From Volvariella volvacea V23 (taxonomy: Eukaryota; Basidiomycota; Agaricomycetes; Agaricales; Pluteaceae): a stretch of DNA of 64,000 nt. The position numbers were made by a program, and so were the translations under genes. This document shows, piece after piece, positions 41,055 to 52,627 of the stretch. The DNA lies in assembly GCA_000349905.1 (NCBI GenBank), contig KB722754.1, positions 62,001 through 126,000 on the forward strand. The letters are read 5' to 3'. Numbering within the stretch: the first letter of the stretch is position 1; the number at the start of each line of letters is the position of its first letter. Below the pieces are notes generated by a model. That model worked only from the letters and a program-made list of their open reading frames with translations. It did not search any database and was not told where the DNA came from.

Positions 41055-42280
41055 ATGCCAAAACGTCGAAGGCGGGCACGCCATCACCCCCGAACAAAGT
41101 AGACTACTCACAACACAAAACGCGCATTCGAGCCGTTTCCTCTCTCTCCCAACTGAGATTCTGCACGAAGTCACTAGCCACTTTCCCGCAGACACGATTT
41201 CATCTCAGCCGGTAAATTGGCCCTTCAAAGCTGATGATGAAGTCGCTCACACCAGAGGCAGACTTATAAGAACCCTCTGCGCTGTCTGTCACGCCCTGCG
41301 CCAGATGTTTTGGTCCCAGATGTGGCACAATATCGAGGTATTGACATCACGATATGCCAGTTGGAAGAAAGTCAACAGTCGACGAGGTCCTTGGAAAAAG
41401 GAGATGACGCAGAGGGTCATTCGACTATTTGTTCTCGCGAAGGATAATCCGACGTTGGCAAGTCAAGTACAGTGAGCACCTACATTGTTCATTTGTCGCC
41501 TCGACATCTTAGGACTCTGAACATCCTTAATATGCTCCCTGTGTCACCCCACTGCACCCCTACTCTCCAGATTGGCGCTCGCCAGAAACCTGTCCCTGTT
41601 CCCCAACCTCAACTCATTTCGACTCCACACAGGCGACAGATCTCCTGTGGATGAGCATGAGAAGCTATATCAATCGTTCTCGAAGTACCAGTATCCCTCC
41701 GTGAAAAAGCTCTCACTCGCCCATGGGCAGATCATCATCGCGAGAAGCTGTCCAAACCTTCAACAACTCTCCGTTTCATCCTGCATAGCTCCAGTGTGGG
41801 AGGACTCAAAGCAGGGCTGGGACGACATGTGGTGGATGAAACCCCCATTTCCAGCGGAGAGTATACAATGTCTGAATTTATGCGATGGAATCCTCAGAGC
41901 TAAAGGTAACATGTGGTTTCCCTACTGTGCCGTGTCTGCCTACGAGGGTACTGAGAGGCGTCATGCAGACATTGTTAGGGCTATGCCCAATCTTAGAGTC
42001 CTAGAATTGTATGAAACGACATCAGCATGGCGTCCCCAAGTTGCGTGTGTAAGTCCTTAGACTATTTGATCCTCAACACGAACGAAGGCTCATTGAGGGC
42101 ACATGTAATTGCGGGATCTAGTCCGCTTTGCGTGCTCTCACGTCCCTCCCTCCAAACAAGCTGGCTAGGCTGAAAGTCGTGTTTGCGAATGTGCCGATGA
42201 ACGTTTCTATTCTTCTCCAACTCAAGGGCGAGGAAGTGGCGAGTCTGTTGCGGCCAGGTGTTCAGCTTGAAGTTTACTAA
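41055..42280 (+). pseudogene. tandem F-box gene, copy 1, frameshifted
   Basis: Homologous over its whole length to the intact copies at 42766, 44189 and 49324: F-box SRFLSLPTEILHEV, the TLCAVCHALRQMFWSQMW block, NLSLFPNLNSFRLHTGDR, SCPNLQQLSV, a MPNLRVLELYE block and the terminal EEVASLLRPGVQLEVY. Two breaks are visible. The family start codon (MPxxRR, 41055) runs into a stop after 15 codons because the frame changes before ITPEQSRLL. In exon 2 one extra base after the NIL block shifts the frame relative to the SLFPNLNSF part. Splice sites for the remaining introns look usable. Likely a recent pseudogene; a rescue by a non-ATG start plus alternative splicing cannot be excluded. Confidence 0.75.
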
Positions 42281-42765
42281 ATTGTCAAGTCACCATGGTG
42301 TCCGTTTACTTGGTAGAATATGTCGCATTGACCCACCTTTTTACATGTAACAGAGTTCTATCGCTTTGTGAGAGGAAACCTGGAATCTCGCAGGACTTTT
42401 GCACAAGTACTCATCGTTTACGACATTGCGATTCTTTGCTGGAATTGGATGCAGATGACCAAAATGGGACAGCATATGTCAGTGACCCTTTCTATGATTT
42501 CGCGACAAGGACAAACCAACAACTAAATGCACAATAAAAAGGGGGGCGCGACAAGCCGCGCAGTACCAGATACCCCAGCGTAATTGATGAGGTCTACACT
42601 GCTCGTCTTGGTATAAAAACCATTGCAATGATGGCATTTGGCCATGCTGACCAAATATTGAACAACAATAGGCTAGAGGGGTACCCTCAACCCTAAAGGG
42701 TATCGGGAATTTCACCTTGTGCTTGAAACTGGCAAGTAGCCCAACGCGTCTACATCTAGCCAACG
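42281..42765. other. spacer between F-box copies 1 and 2
   Basis: 485 nt with no gene; expected to hold the terminator of copy 1 and promoter of copy 2. Confidence 0.5.
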
Positions 42766-43990
42766 ATGCCTCTGAGGCGGTCAGCCCGTCACCAGTCCCA
42801 AACTTCCACCGTGCCAATCAACACCATCACTCCAGAGCAGAGCCGGTTACTCACAACACAAAATGACCATGCCAGTCGTTTTCTCTCGTTGCCGACGGAA
42901 ATCTTGCAGGAGATCGTCAATCATGTGCCAGCGGGCACGATGACGTGTAACAGACTCAGGTGGCCGCTCAGTTCCGAGGACGAGTTTGTTCAGAGAAGGG
43001 GAAGGGTTATCAGAATTTTATGCGCCGTCTCTCGAGTTCTGCATCAGACTTTTTGGGCTCGTATGTGGCGCGATATTGAGATGTTGACGTCTCGATATGC
43101 CAGTGAGGAGGTACCCTGTAATCATGTAGGTCGTTGGGAGACGGACATGACGGAGAGGATTTCTCTGCTAATTGACGTTGCAAGTGAGAATCCAGCTTTG
43201 GCGAATCAAGTAGAGTGAGTTACTCGCGTATTTGATCCGCACTGCCACAGCGCTGAAACCTTGGACCCCTCACCGCCAATTTCAGGACTTTAAATATCCT
43301 GATAGGCTCTCCGTCCTACAACAAGAGCGTGTTACCGAAGATTGCCAAAATGCTATCTTTGTTTCCAAACGTCAACTCTGTTCAGCTACATACCAATGAC
43401 AGGACTTCCTCCGATGTGCACAAGAGGCTGTGCAAGCCATTCTTAGGACGTCAATTCCCCTCCATCAAGAAACTCGCCCTCGTTGCTGAACAAATTACCA
43501 TCGCAGGGTGTTGTCCAAACCTTCAGGAGCTCCACATTCTATCTTATATTCTACATTATAACTGGTGGCTCGAACCCCATTTTCCAGCAAAGAGTATACA
43601 GTTCTTGTGCGTAAATGCAGGAATCGATAGAATCAAAGGTAATGACAAGATTCCCCTACCATGTACTTCGCAGGTTTACAAGAGTTGCTATGTAGATGCC
43701 GTCGATGCCATGCCCAACATCAAAACACTGGAGTTTCATGATGCATACCTTTCGCAACTACGTTTTGCTTGCGTCAGTCGTTCATCAATTACTCTGCTAG
43801 CAAATTCTGATTTGGAACGCTGTGATACTAGTCCGACTTGCTCTCTCTCAAGTCACAATCTGGTCTAACCAGATTTAAAGTATCACTTTCGAAATACATA
43901 ATATACCGTCAACAAGAAGTGGAGGAATTGCTGAGTCGATTACCCCCGCAGATTCAGTACGAGGTTTGCCTTACCGAAAATCAGTTTTAG
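42766..43990 (+). CDS. tandem F-box protein, copy 2 (intact)
   Basis: Predicted SCF receptor of an expanded local family. Exons 42766-43214, 43286-43638, 43696-43772 and 43832-43990 sum to 346 codons. F-box at about residues 42-75 (SRFLSLPTEILQEIVNHVP), followed by RGRVIRILCAVSRVLHQTFW, a LEMLTSRYAS-like block, a central part with SLFPNVNSVQLHTNDRT, CCPNLQELHILSY and MPNIKTLEFHD that resembles weak leucine-rich repeats, and a terminal EELLSRLPPQIQYEV. The four-exon structure, with phase 2, 1 and 0 introns, is shared by all copies. Target unknown. I do not recognise a named orthologue. Confidence 0.82.
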
Positions 43991-44188
43991 ATCTGTCAGT
44001 CTGTATTGTTGCCTTTGCATATAGCGTTGGTATTATCTGCGCTCGTTTTGTAGATGGCCATTTTATGGACCTTTAAGTCAGTGGCATTACTTGTGATCTG
44101 GATAGCGGAGTTTCGGCGAGAACCGCAGTGCTGTTGTGCGCCACCAGGTACATCTCCGTGAGCGGTGTCTGCACCTTCTGCTTAGGCA

Positions 44189-45474
44189 ATGCCAGAACTG
44201 CGAAGACGAAGACGCCCTATTCGACCCGATGTCCCATTGAACACTACTACCCTAGAGCAAAGTCAATTACTTGTCACGCAGAATGACCACTCCAGTCGTT
44301 TTCTCTCCCTCCCGGTTGAAACCCTGTCTGAAATCGTCAACCACATTCCAGCAGACGCACTTTCACTCCGACAAATTTACTTCCCGTTCAAAGCCGATGA
44401 AGAGATTGTACAGACTAGAGGCAGAGCCATCAGGAGTCTATGCGCTGTCTGTCATGCTCTGCGTCGGATCTTTTGGCCTCAGATGTGGCGCGATGTTGAG
44501 TTGTTGACATCTCGATATGCTGGTGATAGGCTCGTCACCACGCGCGTGGGTCGTTGGGAGAAAGATATGGCACAGAGACTGTTTCAGTTCTTTGTCCTTG
44601 CGAATGATAACCCAGAGTTGGCGAACCAGGTGCGGTGAGTACTCTTTCTTCCTGCTCCTGCAGCATATTCAGACCACACCACAACGGACCTCGATACCTT
44701 CAGAACCATGAACATCCTAACGTGTTCCCCATCCTTTGACCGCGCTGTACTCCCCACAATCGCAGACAGCCTATTGTTATTTCCAAATCTTAGTTCATTT
44801 CACCTACATACCGGGGACAGAACCTTTCCATCCCGGCTGAGGGAGCTGTACCGAGTGTTCCTTAAGCACGAGTACCCCTCCATCACGAAACTCGTCCTTG
44901 CTTCTGGACAGTCTGCTATTGCAAGCTGTTGCCCAAACCTTCAACGGCTCTACATTCCCACCCAAATGCCTCCCAATTATCGACGAATTACAACCTGTTG
45001 GTTACAGCCCAACTTTCCATCGCAGAAAATACAACATTTATATGTATCACGAGGGCTTTTTCTAGTGAAAGGTAGGAAATAGTCTCTCATGAACTCAAGG
45101 GTGCTAATATTTGTAATTTAGCTATCGTAAAAACCATGACCAACCTGAAATCGCTTGAATTTCACGAAACAGAGGATGTATTAGGACCCCGTGTAGAGCC
45201 ATGGTGGCCTCCTTTATATCCTTGTGTTAGTCTTTCATTTTTTTCTGCACCAATGAAATCTGAACCTTACAAATACCCGCACTTTAGGCTGATTTAACCT
45301 GCCTTCAGTCTCTCCTTCATTTAACGAAATTCAAGTTGCTGTACCAGCGCGGTCCACACAACACTGATTTTGCTAGCCACTTTCAACAAAGAGCGGAGGA
45401 AGTGTTGGGTCAGTTACCACCACAGATAGAGTGCGAGTTACGCATTATGGAGCATTCATTATGACACCCTACTT
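44189..45474 (+). CDS. tandem F-box protein, copy 3 (intact)
   Basis: Same family and exon layout as copy 2, beginning MPELRRRRRP. F-box SRFLSLPVETLSEIVNHIP; then RAIRSLCAVCHALRRIFWPQMW, DSLLLFPNLSSFHLHTGDR, CCPNLQRLYIP, MTNLKSLEFHE and the ending EEVLGQLPPQIECELRIMEH. Introns begin after 44634 (phase 2), after the VKG codon near 45072 (phase 1) and after the Cys codon near 45231 (phase 0). All junctions keep frame to the TGA at 45472. Divergence between copies is greatest in the middle region, which would be the substrate-binding part if these are SCF receptors; that role is inferred. Confidence 0.8.
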
Positions 45475-45723
45475 CATCGAGCATATCCCACTGTCTTAAT
45501 ACTCCGGCTTATATTCATGACCACTTGAAGGGAGGTACAATGCGTGGGGCCACCATTGAAGGCCTCAGCGCTCTAATGTCGGTCCTTCCATACTAGGAAA
45601 ATTCGGCGGAGTTTAATGGTGGTGCTGTTCTCCCAGTCTTCACATGGGCGCTGTTTACAATCCACAACTGATTGGAGCATCTCAACTGAGAGGTGCTCAG
45701 TACTCATCGCTCATCCATCATCA

Positions 45724-47023
45724 ATGCCAGAACTCAGACGATCGCCTCGCAATCATCAGGCTTCAGCAGGCTCAGCCCCACCAAAAGTAGTGGCCATGTC
45801 GGCGCAAAGTCAACTGTTGACCATGCGGAATAGCCAATCTAGTCGTTTTCTATCTCTTCCAGTTGAAATCCTATACGAAATCGTCAATCACCTTCCGGGG
45901 AATACGATCCCATTTCGGGAGATATGCTCTCCTTTCAAAATTGGTGATGATATTGCCCAAACCAGGGGAAGGCTAGTAAGAGTCCTATGTTTCGTCTGCC
46001 GGGCTTTACATAGCGTTTTCCGTTCTCAAATGTGGCGCGATATCGAGTTATTAACATCCAAATTGGCGGATGATAGATGGGAGTGGAGTCGTGTAGGTCG
46101 TTGGGAGAAAGAAATGGTGCAGAGATTGTTTCAGTTATTTGACGTTGCGAATGATAATCCTAACTTGGCACAACAAGTAGAGTGAGCTTTCGAACTTGTG
46201 GGGACCCCGGAGAGATACTCTGTTCTGCTTACATTTGCGACTTCAGGAGTATGAATATCGTGACATGCGCACCGTCCTTCAACAGAGCCTTGCTCCCCAG
46301 AATAGCTGCTAGTCTCTCATTATTTCCCAATCTGCATTCATTCCAGCTTCACACCCCTCGCAGAGTACCGTGGTATTAATTTCAAGTACCATATAAAAAT
46401 ACATTCCCCCATCACGAATATTCCTCTATTAAAAGACTTGGTCTAACACCTGCGCAACTGGCTATCGCATCAAGCTGCCCAAACCTTCAGGAGCTCTGTA
46501 TCCTTTCGTATATGTATCACCCACTCCGTAGTAACTGGTGGTTGGCGCCCAAATTTCCAGGCCAGAGCATACAATTTTTGCATATTAATGGTGGACTCTT
46601 CGAGATGAAAGGCAAGTAACGTTGGCCTACCTTATCCCATCCTATCAATCTTATAAATGCGGATTTCATCCAGATTTCGTCAGGACTATGCCCAACCTCA
46701 AGATCCTAGAGTTCAACGAGTCAGCTGTAGAGGTAGGTTGGATGGTAAAATTAGATGAGCTGGGTGCCTTGGTCAGTCTGAATTGTCTTCTCTTGCACCA
46801 ATAAATTAGTTCTTAAGAACTATCGACGTTCTAGTCTTTTCTACAGTGTCTCGATCCTCTTCCTCACTTGATCAGATTCAAGGTGTTATTTGAAGCCTGG
46901 TCCAAGAGTGATTGCATGCTATTTGTTGAACGAGCTGAGGAAGCACTAAGTTCGTTGTCGCGTGTTGTAAATGGGAAACTTCAGTACGAACTCCCGATTC
47001 GCTATGAGAACCACTACCGTTAG
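45724..47023 (+). pseudogene. tandem F-box gene, copy 4, premature stop
   Basis: Starts MPELRRSPRN and carries an intact first exon with F-box SRFLSLPVEILYEIVNHLP and LCFVCRALHSVFRSQMW. Exon 2 encodes SMNIVTCAPSFNRALLP and SLFPNLHSFQLHT, then meets an in-frame TAA near 46375; the same frame continues afterwards with HHEYSSIKRLGL, SCPNLQELCIL and FEMKG. The third intron has a GC donor (AG|GCAAGT, 46612-46673) and leads in frame to MPNLKILEFNE; the last exon ends ELPIRYENHYR. So only one nonsense codon separates it from an open gene. It may be a very young pseudogene, or a truncated F-box protein of about 200 residues may still be made. Confidence 0.75.
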
Positions 47024-47657
47024 CTATGAGACCTGTACTACGAACTATCCACCCTGCCGTCCTGTGTAATAGTGTTGTCGTCCGATTGAGCAAGCCTGGA
47101 ATGAGTAGTAAATATGCTGCAGGTGGTGAGAGTGGCGACGTTCGGAACACGTCGATGCAGGGCACGTAAGTGGGTGATGTTGATGCCAGTTTAGACTCAG
47201 TTCACTATCACGTTCACAACTTCAAATTCCTTGCAGTTCAGGCCCGATTCCGCAGCGCGCGATTCCCTAGCGACTTCACTTGGGACCTTATCCCCTAGAC
47301 CCTTTCGTCAAGAGGGATTCAGTTGCAGAATCGACGTGTCCCTAAATTGAACGCGTCCTGCAATGGGTTCGCCACGCAAGTCTTTAGCTTAACCCAACCC
47401 ATTCTTGGCTAGTCCTTGTTTTGAGGCTTATCAAAGGTGTTTAGATCTTGAGGCTGTTGCTCTGGTCTTAAACCATCACTCGGCAAGACCCCACCACCCG
47501 TGTGTGCTCGGCTGCTTGGACGCCTTTTGCACCACGCGCCGCACAGGAATGCACAGTGTCACCTCGCACACGAAATTATTAGTGCTATTGACGACGATGG
47601 GTTGATGGTGAGCGCGTATTTCGCCTGTATAAAGCCCTGCTCACCGTAATTTTTCAG
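47024..47657. other. spacer that should hold the first exon(s) of the HNH gene
   Basis: 634 nt. The HNH gene downstream needs an N-terminal exon here. An open segment ending EIISAIDDDGLM at about 47609 is followed by a GTGAGC donor, but its phase does not fit the next exon, so I leave the 5' end open. Confidence 0.4.
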
Positions 47658-48565
47658 TTAAACACGCGAAAGGAGTCCCTCTGGAGGAATTTGAACATTC
47701 CCCTCCACCTGCATTTGAAGATGGTCCCAAATTTTGGACGAACGTGTCGAAAGGATCGCCCATAAATCACCTAAATGCCAAGGCAGCCGTCAGTCCTTAC
47801 AATCACACATGCATTAATGTATCCTTAATTACTCTTTGATCTAATTGTAGGCATTGCGCCGTGAAAGCTGGTGTTGTATTCTCTTGCGAAAGTGCGATAC
47901 TTCTCGCGCTAGAGAAGGACTTGTCCCGCTTGGTACTCCAATCACGAGCACTGAAGCAGTCCACATTGTTCCAGAGTCACTGAGCCTTAACATTAGCGGT
48001 GCAAACGTAGTTCAAAAGGTAAGAGATCTATTACTTGTGCCCCCAAGCATTTTTTTCACAACACATTCAAAGCAACACGTTACTGACAGGGTGTGGACAA
48101 TATTGTCAACGTTCGGCCATCCTCAAATTCCTTCCGAGTTGGAAGGAAACCAGATTCACAGACTTGAGAATATGCTCACGATGGATCACACCTTTGGCGT
48201 GCTCCTCGGTAATCTTGAGCTATGGCTCAAGCCCGTACAAGTGCGTTTTACTTATGAATTGATTCTAGGACCAATTCATAGCACCCTACCAGGGCATCCC
48301 AAATTACTATAGGGTGTGTGGATCAGAACCTTGGGTCACTACAGCCGCAACTATCACCTTTACGACGACTGATGAAAATCTGCCCCTTTCGTCTACCGAA
48401 TACCTGGCCCTGCATGCACTATGTTGCGAGGTAACTCACATGTCCGATGCTTCTGAATACTTGAATTCAATGGACCAAAGTTGGGAAGAACTCCGCGTTT
48501 TGTCGAATGATGGTTCGACAGCCGGATTACTGGGTTATGCGCTGTCTACTTTGGAGGCCGGCTAA
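47658..48565 (+). CDS. HNH-endonuclease-domain protein, 5' exon unresolved
   Basis: Member of a large, poorly characterised basidiomycete family with an HNH nuclease-like domain. Exons 47658-47788, 47851-48018, 48073-48240 and 48293-48565 give about 245 residues in frame. The order matches the family: HAKGVPLEEFEHSPPPAF, LRRESWCCILL, AVHIVPESLSLNISG (with the HNH His), VWTILSTFGHPQIPSEL, IHRLENMLTMDHTF (second His), LELWLKP, TFTTTDENLPLSSTEYLALH and the SEYLNSMDQ.WEELRVLSNDG ending. The usual Cys pair before the first His is not clearly present (only a CC doublet), so catalytic activity is doubtful. It sits inside the F-box array; a 3' piece of a second copy follows at 50660. Confidence 0.85.
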
Positions 48566-49323
48566 TATTAGAAAGGATATTGCATTGCCTATACCTGCTG
48601 TTAAAAATAATCTTGTTGATTGGAGCTAGCACAACATATTAAATTTGGGGATAGGGTCCCTGCCTGTGGGGTTCAACTAGAGCTCCATGAACGGATTCTC
48701 CTACAATTTAGTACACTTACACCGTTTTTTCGGCCGCCTACCTTACACAACCTAAGATTCAAAGATATGAGGTTGCATGGCAGTAACCTAATATCGAATT
48801 GTTGGGGATTTACTCCACTGTTCTCCCGAACGACACACTCCAGATCCCCTCGTCTTCATGTTGGATGGGTTCGTCGTATATACGGACGCCATATCCACTC
48901 AAATTTGATTCTAGATTAGTTCATCGTCTTGCAAGGTAATTGCTCCACGCGGGTAGTTCAAGGGCAAGTAGGATATGAATAATACAGTGGTACGCCCTAC
49001 TTCCTCAAAAGGTACAGGCTGTACGACGTATGGGGGCATATGATACTTCCTGTACGAGAGGGATGACGAGTACGTAGATCAATCGTTATCCCTGTCAAGC
49101 AGACATTAGTCACTTGTAGTGAAAGGTAGATACTGGATACAGTCATAGACTGGAACCAGGCGCTGGTGGAGTTACTATTTCCTGCTCACCCGGGACTGAG
49201 TGTTCAATCTGAGCTTCAAATTTCCGGAGATGTTATAGCTGACTGTGGGTCTAAGACAATAACAATCATCAACTAATTAGGCGCGATTCTACATCCTTGA
49301 CAGTGGCACAACGCGTTAACACG
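48566..49323. other. spacer with possible F-box remnant
   Basis: 758 nt without an intact gene. Around 49149-49276 a plus-strand frame encoding VELLFPAHPGLSVQSELQIS resembles the C-terminal ending of the neighbouring F-box copies (EELLSRLPPQIQYEV), so a relic of a sixth copy may lie here. An open frame at 48620-48919 has no recognised domain. Confidence 0.35.
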
Positions 49324-50559
49324 ATGTCAGAATCTCGGAGACGATCAGCTCGCAATCTCCCTCGAACTCCAATTGTCCCAGCGAACACTACTACTCCCGG
49401 GCAAAGCCGGTTACTCACAACACAAAATGACCATTCTAGTCGTTTTGTCGCCCTCCCGACGGAGATCTTACACGAAATCGCCAACAGCTTCCCACAGGAT
49501 ACAATTCCATTTAAAAGAATCCAATGGCCACTCAGCCCTGAGGACGAATTCGCTCAGACCAGGGGGAGACTTGTAAGAACTCTGTGTGCCGTTTCTCGGG
49601 TACTGCGTCAGACGTTCTGGTCTTGTATGTGGCGCAATATTGAGGTGCTGACATCTCAATATGCCAATGATGAGAAGTACGCCAACCGTATAGGTCGTTG
49701 GGAAGTGGATATGGTGCGGAAGTTGTCTCTGTTGTTTGATATTGCAAGCGAAAATCCAGCTTTAGCGAACCAAGTAGAGTGAGTAACGGCACCTCTTATC
49801 CGTGGCCTAATCAAATTTCAGACGCCCAATTTCAGGACTTTAAATATCTTGATATGCTCCCCATCCTGCAATAGGGGCATACTATCCGCAATCGCTCACA
49901 ACCTATCCTTATTTCCAAACCTAAACTCATTTCAGCTTCATGCTGGTGATAGAACATCTTATTTCGTCGAAAAGAGGTTATACAAGTCATTCCTAAAGTA
50001 CAAATTCCTCTCTATCAGGAAGCTCGTACTCGTTGCGGAACAAATTGTCATTGCGGGGAGTTGTCCGAATCTCGAGGAACTGCACATTTTATCCTATATA
50101 CCACCCATCAGGCGACACCTTCAAGTTTGTGAAACGTGGTGGTTAGAACCCCCGCTCCCGGCGAAGAGTATAGAATCTTTATGTGTACATTATGGAGCTC
50201 TTAGGACTAAAGGTAATGCCACCATCTTCCTGCTCTGTAATTTGCAGGTCCACATGAATTATACAGAAATCATTGCTGCTATGCCCAACCTCAAGGTACT
50301 GGAGTTTTACGAGACACGGCTTTTGCCAGATGCTTGCGTCAGTCGTTTACCACTTTCTCCACCAGTGCATAATGATTTGATACTTGCCCTCTAGTCCGCT
50401 TTGCTTTGTCTCAGGTCCCACCCACGTCTAACTAGATTCAGAATTTCGCTCTTTAATGTGACGGGGGACTTTGCACTTAGTCTCCAGCAAAAAACGGAGA
50501 AAGTGTTGAGTCAACTACCTCCACGTATTCAGTGCGAGGTTCGCGTTATTGGAAATTAG
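49324..50559 (+). CDS. tandem F-box protein, copy 5 (intact)
   Basis: Same family as copies 2 and 3. Starts MSESRRRSARN (a second in-frame ATG lies 27 nt upstream; the chosen start matches the other copies). F-box SRFVALPTEILHEIANSFP, then LCAVSRVLRQTFWSCMW, TLNILICSPSCNRGIL, NLSLFPNLNSFQLHAGDR, SCPNLEELHILSY, MPNLKVLEFYE, and the ending EKVLSQLPPRIQCEVRVIGN. The exon 2-3 junction uses the acceptor before AAATC near 50260, equivalent to the position used in copies 2-4. Intact throughout. It is the closest neighbour of the HNH 3' remnant. Confidence 0.82.
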
Positions 50560-50659
50560 CCTTGGATTTTTTGGCCTCTTCCGTTGCCTCGATTTTCTTT
50601 GTGTTCATGAGGTGGATAGCTGGTGTGTAGTCCCCGAAGTGTCGATGACGTGTACTTGT

Positions 50660-50906
50660 CCTCAGCACGCGATCCGGCCCCTTGCCCCAAACCATTACCT
50701 TCACGACCACGCACCAAAATTTGCCCCTTCCATCTCCTGCATATCTTGGGTTGCATGCATTGTATTGTGGGGTAGCGCACATATCCGGTGTCGCTGAACA
50801 CTTAGATTCAATGGTCCAGGATTCGGACGACGTGCGAGTTTTATCCAAAGATGGTTCGACGGCTGAGCTGTTGGCGTATGCAATATCCTCTTTGGAGGTT
50901 CGCTAA
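50660..50906 (+). pseudogene. HNH-family 3' remnant
   Basis: Encodes TITFTTTHQNLPLPSPAYLG, LHALYCGVAHISGVAEHLDS and RVLSKDGSTAELLAYAIS, matching the last exon of the HNH gene at 48293-48565 residue for residue over about 70 positions. The HNH core (HIVPES, LTMDHTF) is absent upstream, where the F-box copy 5 ends directly. It is a truncated duplicate. Confidence 0.8.
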
Positions 50907-51309
50907 CCGTGTATTTCAGTATAGAGCTTTGCCAGTAGGGTGTGGAACATTCTTCATAGGCAATATATGCGTGTTTCATAACAGAATACCATTTCAGTAT
51001 GTGGGTACGCGATGAGGACGCAGTCCTTGATGTACTTAGCAAGGTCTTTTTTGGACCAATAGAACTCCCAATGAACACAATCTCCCCACGCTCTACACTT
51101 TAGACCGTAGCAGGAGATGATACCGCTACTGTAGGGTTGCTGCCGATATCGTTGTCGGTCAGTAATTTAGAGGAGCATAAAAAGCATCTATAAGCACATT
51201 TGGTGTACAGATACAATGGGCACGATATGAATCCAGCGTTTGGATATACCCTCTTGCAGGTATATGCGAGTATTAATATTTCATAGTGCAAACGGGCGAG
51301 GGATCCAAC
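50907..51309. other. right border of the F-box/HNH island
   Basis: 403 nt between the HNH remnant and the end of RPC31. No gene seen. Confidence 0.5.
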
Positions 51310-52333
51310 TTAATCGTAATCCCCTGTCAGGCAGAAGTCATTAAGAATTTTCAGTGAAACGTAAATACGGGATACGTACCTCCAAAATCGCCACCACCGC
51401 CACCGCCAAATCCGTCTCCCAAGTCGTCGTTATCGTCACCTTCACCGTTATCAAAGTAATTTTCGGCGTAATCGTTATCATACTCTTCGTCCACATCGTA
51501 ATCAGACGGTTCTTGTGACCCCGCGTCGGAGCGCTCTTCTTCCGATTTCTCCTAAAGGAGTCGTAGGAGGAGCGAAGGATAAGAGGAAACCGATAAGTGG
51601 TTAGCAAGGACAAAAAAGCTAGCAGAGATCAACTCACCGCTTCTTCATCCTCGTTCATCTCATCTATGTTTAGGCGTTTGCTCGCAGCGTTCTTTTGTGC
51701 TAGAGTGCATATATGCGCATGAATATAACCTATTTGGCATAAAAGACAAAAGGCTGAGTACTTGCCCTTCTTTTTTCGTCGTGGATTGAAGTAATCTTCA
51801 AATATCTCATTCGGGAAGAATGGTTGATGAAAATCGCTTCGTTTTAATGTGGGATGGGAGCTTTCTGTTCGATACTTGTCGGAGTATTTTGGTAGCTCTA
51901 ATGGAGCATTATATGCGCGTATGCGGTGCAGGGAGGTGCAATGAGTGGATATATGCGCGGCAGCTTCAGACGGAGGCAGTTCACACTCGATAGAGACCCA
52001 CATACCTGTGGATTTTGTTTTTTCGACGACATAGTACGCAGATTTTCGCAGTCTATCTGCAAACCCGACTTGCAATTCTGCAATGCGTTTTTCCTCTTCC
52101 GAATAATCAGTTAAGATGGGGAGTTGCACCGGCTATCGCATAGCATTTGAGCACATATTAGGATTTATTAATATGTGAGCTTTAACACACACTGGGTACA
52201 AGGCTGTTGCCTCTCTAGAAAGCGCTTGTATATCGGCGAATGTTAGTCCCATCGGAGGCATGTTTGAAGACCCGCCGAAGCCTCCTCGACCGCCACGAAA
52301 ACCACCACGACCACCTCTTCCACCTCGAGACAT
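51310..52333 (-). CDS. RPC31: RNA polymerase III subunit Rpc31 (RPC7)
   Basis: Subunit of the Pol III initiation subcomplex that transcribes tRNA and 5S genes. Exons 52333-52193, 52132-52006, 51897-51766, 51699-51638, 51551-51380 and 51323-51310 sum to 216 codons. Visible: RG-rich N-terminus (SRGGRGGRGGFRGGRGG), MGLTFADIQALSRE, the conserved core ELPKYSDKYR, TLKRSDFHQPFFPNEIFEDY and FNPRRKKK, and a very acidic tail (SDYDVDEEYDNDYAENYFDN) ending GGDYD. These are the hallmarks of the family. Intron 3 (51700-51765) has a GC donor (GG|GCAAGT), the only choice that keeps the acidic tail in frame. The last exon is 14 nt. Divergent from YRA1, 294 nt away. Confidence 0.93.
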
Positions 52334-52627
52334 TCTACCTGGTTACCTGTTCTGATAAGCTATGACGACTGGAGACTGAGAAGAACGACGTGCGACAATA
52401 AGGGAGTGGAAAATGGGGATTTGGCGGAACAAGGGTTGTCGGAGTCAGGAAGGAATTTTGAACTCCGACGGATTCATTTTCATAAAGCGCTCTCAACAGC
52501 TTTCTTTTCCCCACCCCCCTTTGCCTTCAACACCCACAGCAACCACTTGTCCTCGCCGTTTACGACATCTTTCCTCTATTCTCTGTTTAATTCTCTTTAG
52601 ACTCTAATCTCAGCAAAACCAACTACC

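Noticed and set aside
41055..50906. CRISPR-like or transposon-like explanation for the repeated units at this locus
   Set aside because: Repeat units are spliced protein-coding genes with diverged sequences and no terminal repeats or transposase were seen.
52333..52627. Possible fusion or readthrough between RPC31 and YRA1
   Set aside because: The genes are divergent with separate start codons; the 294-nt spacer is a normal shared promoter.
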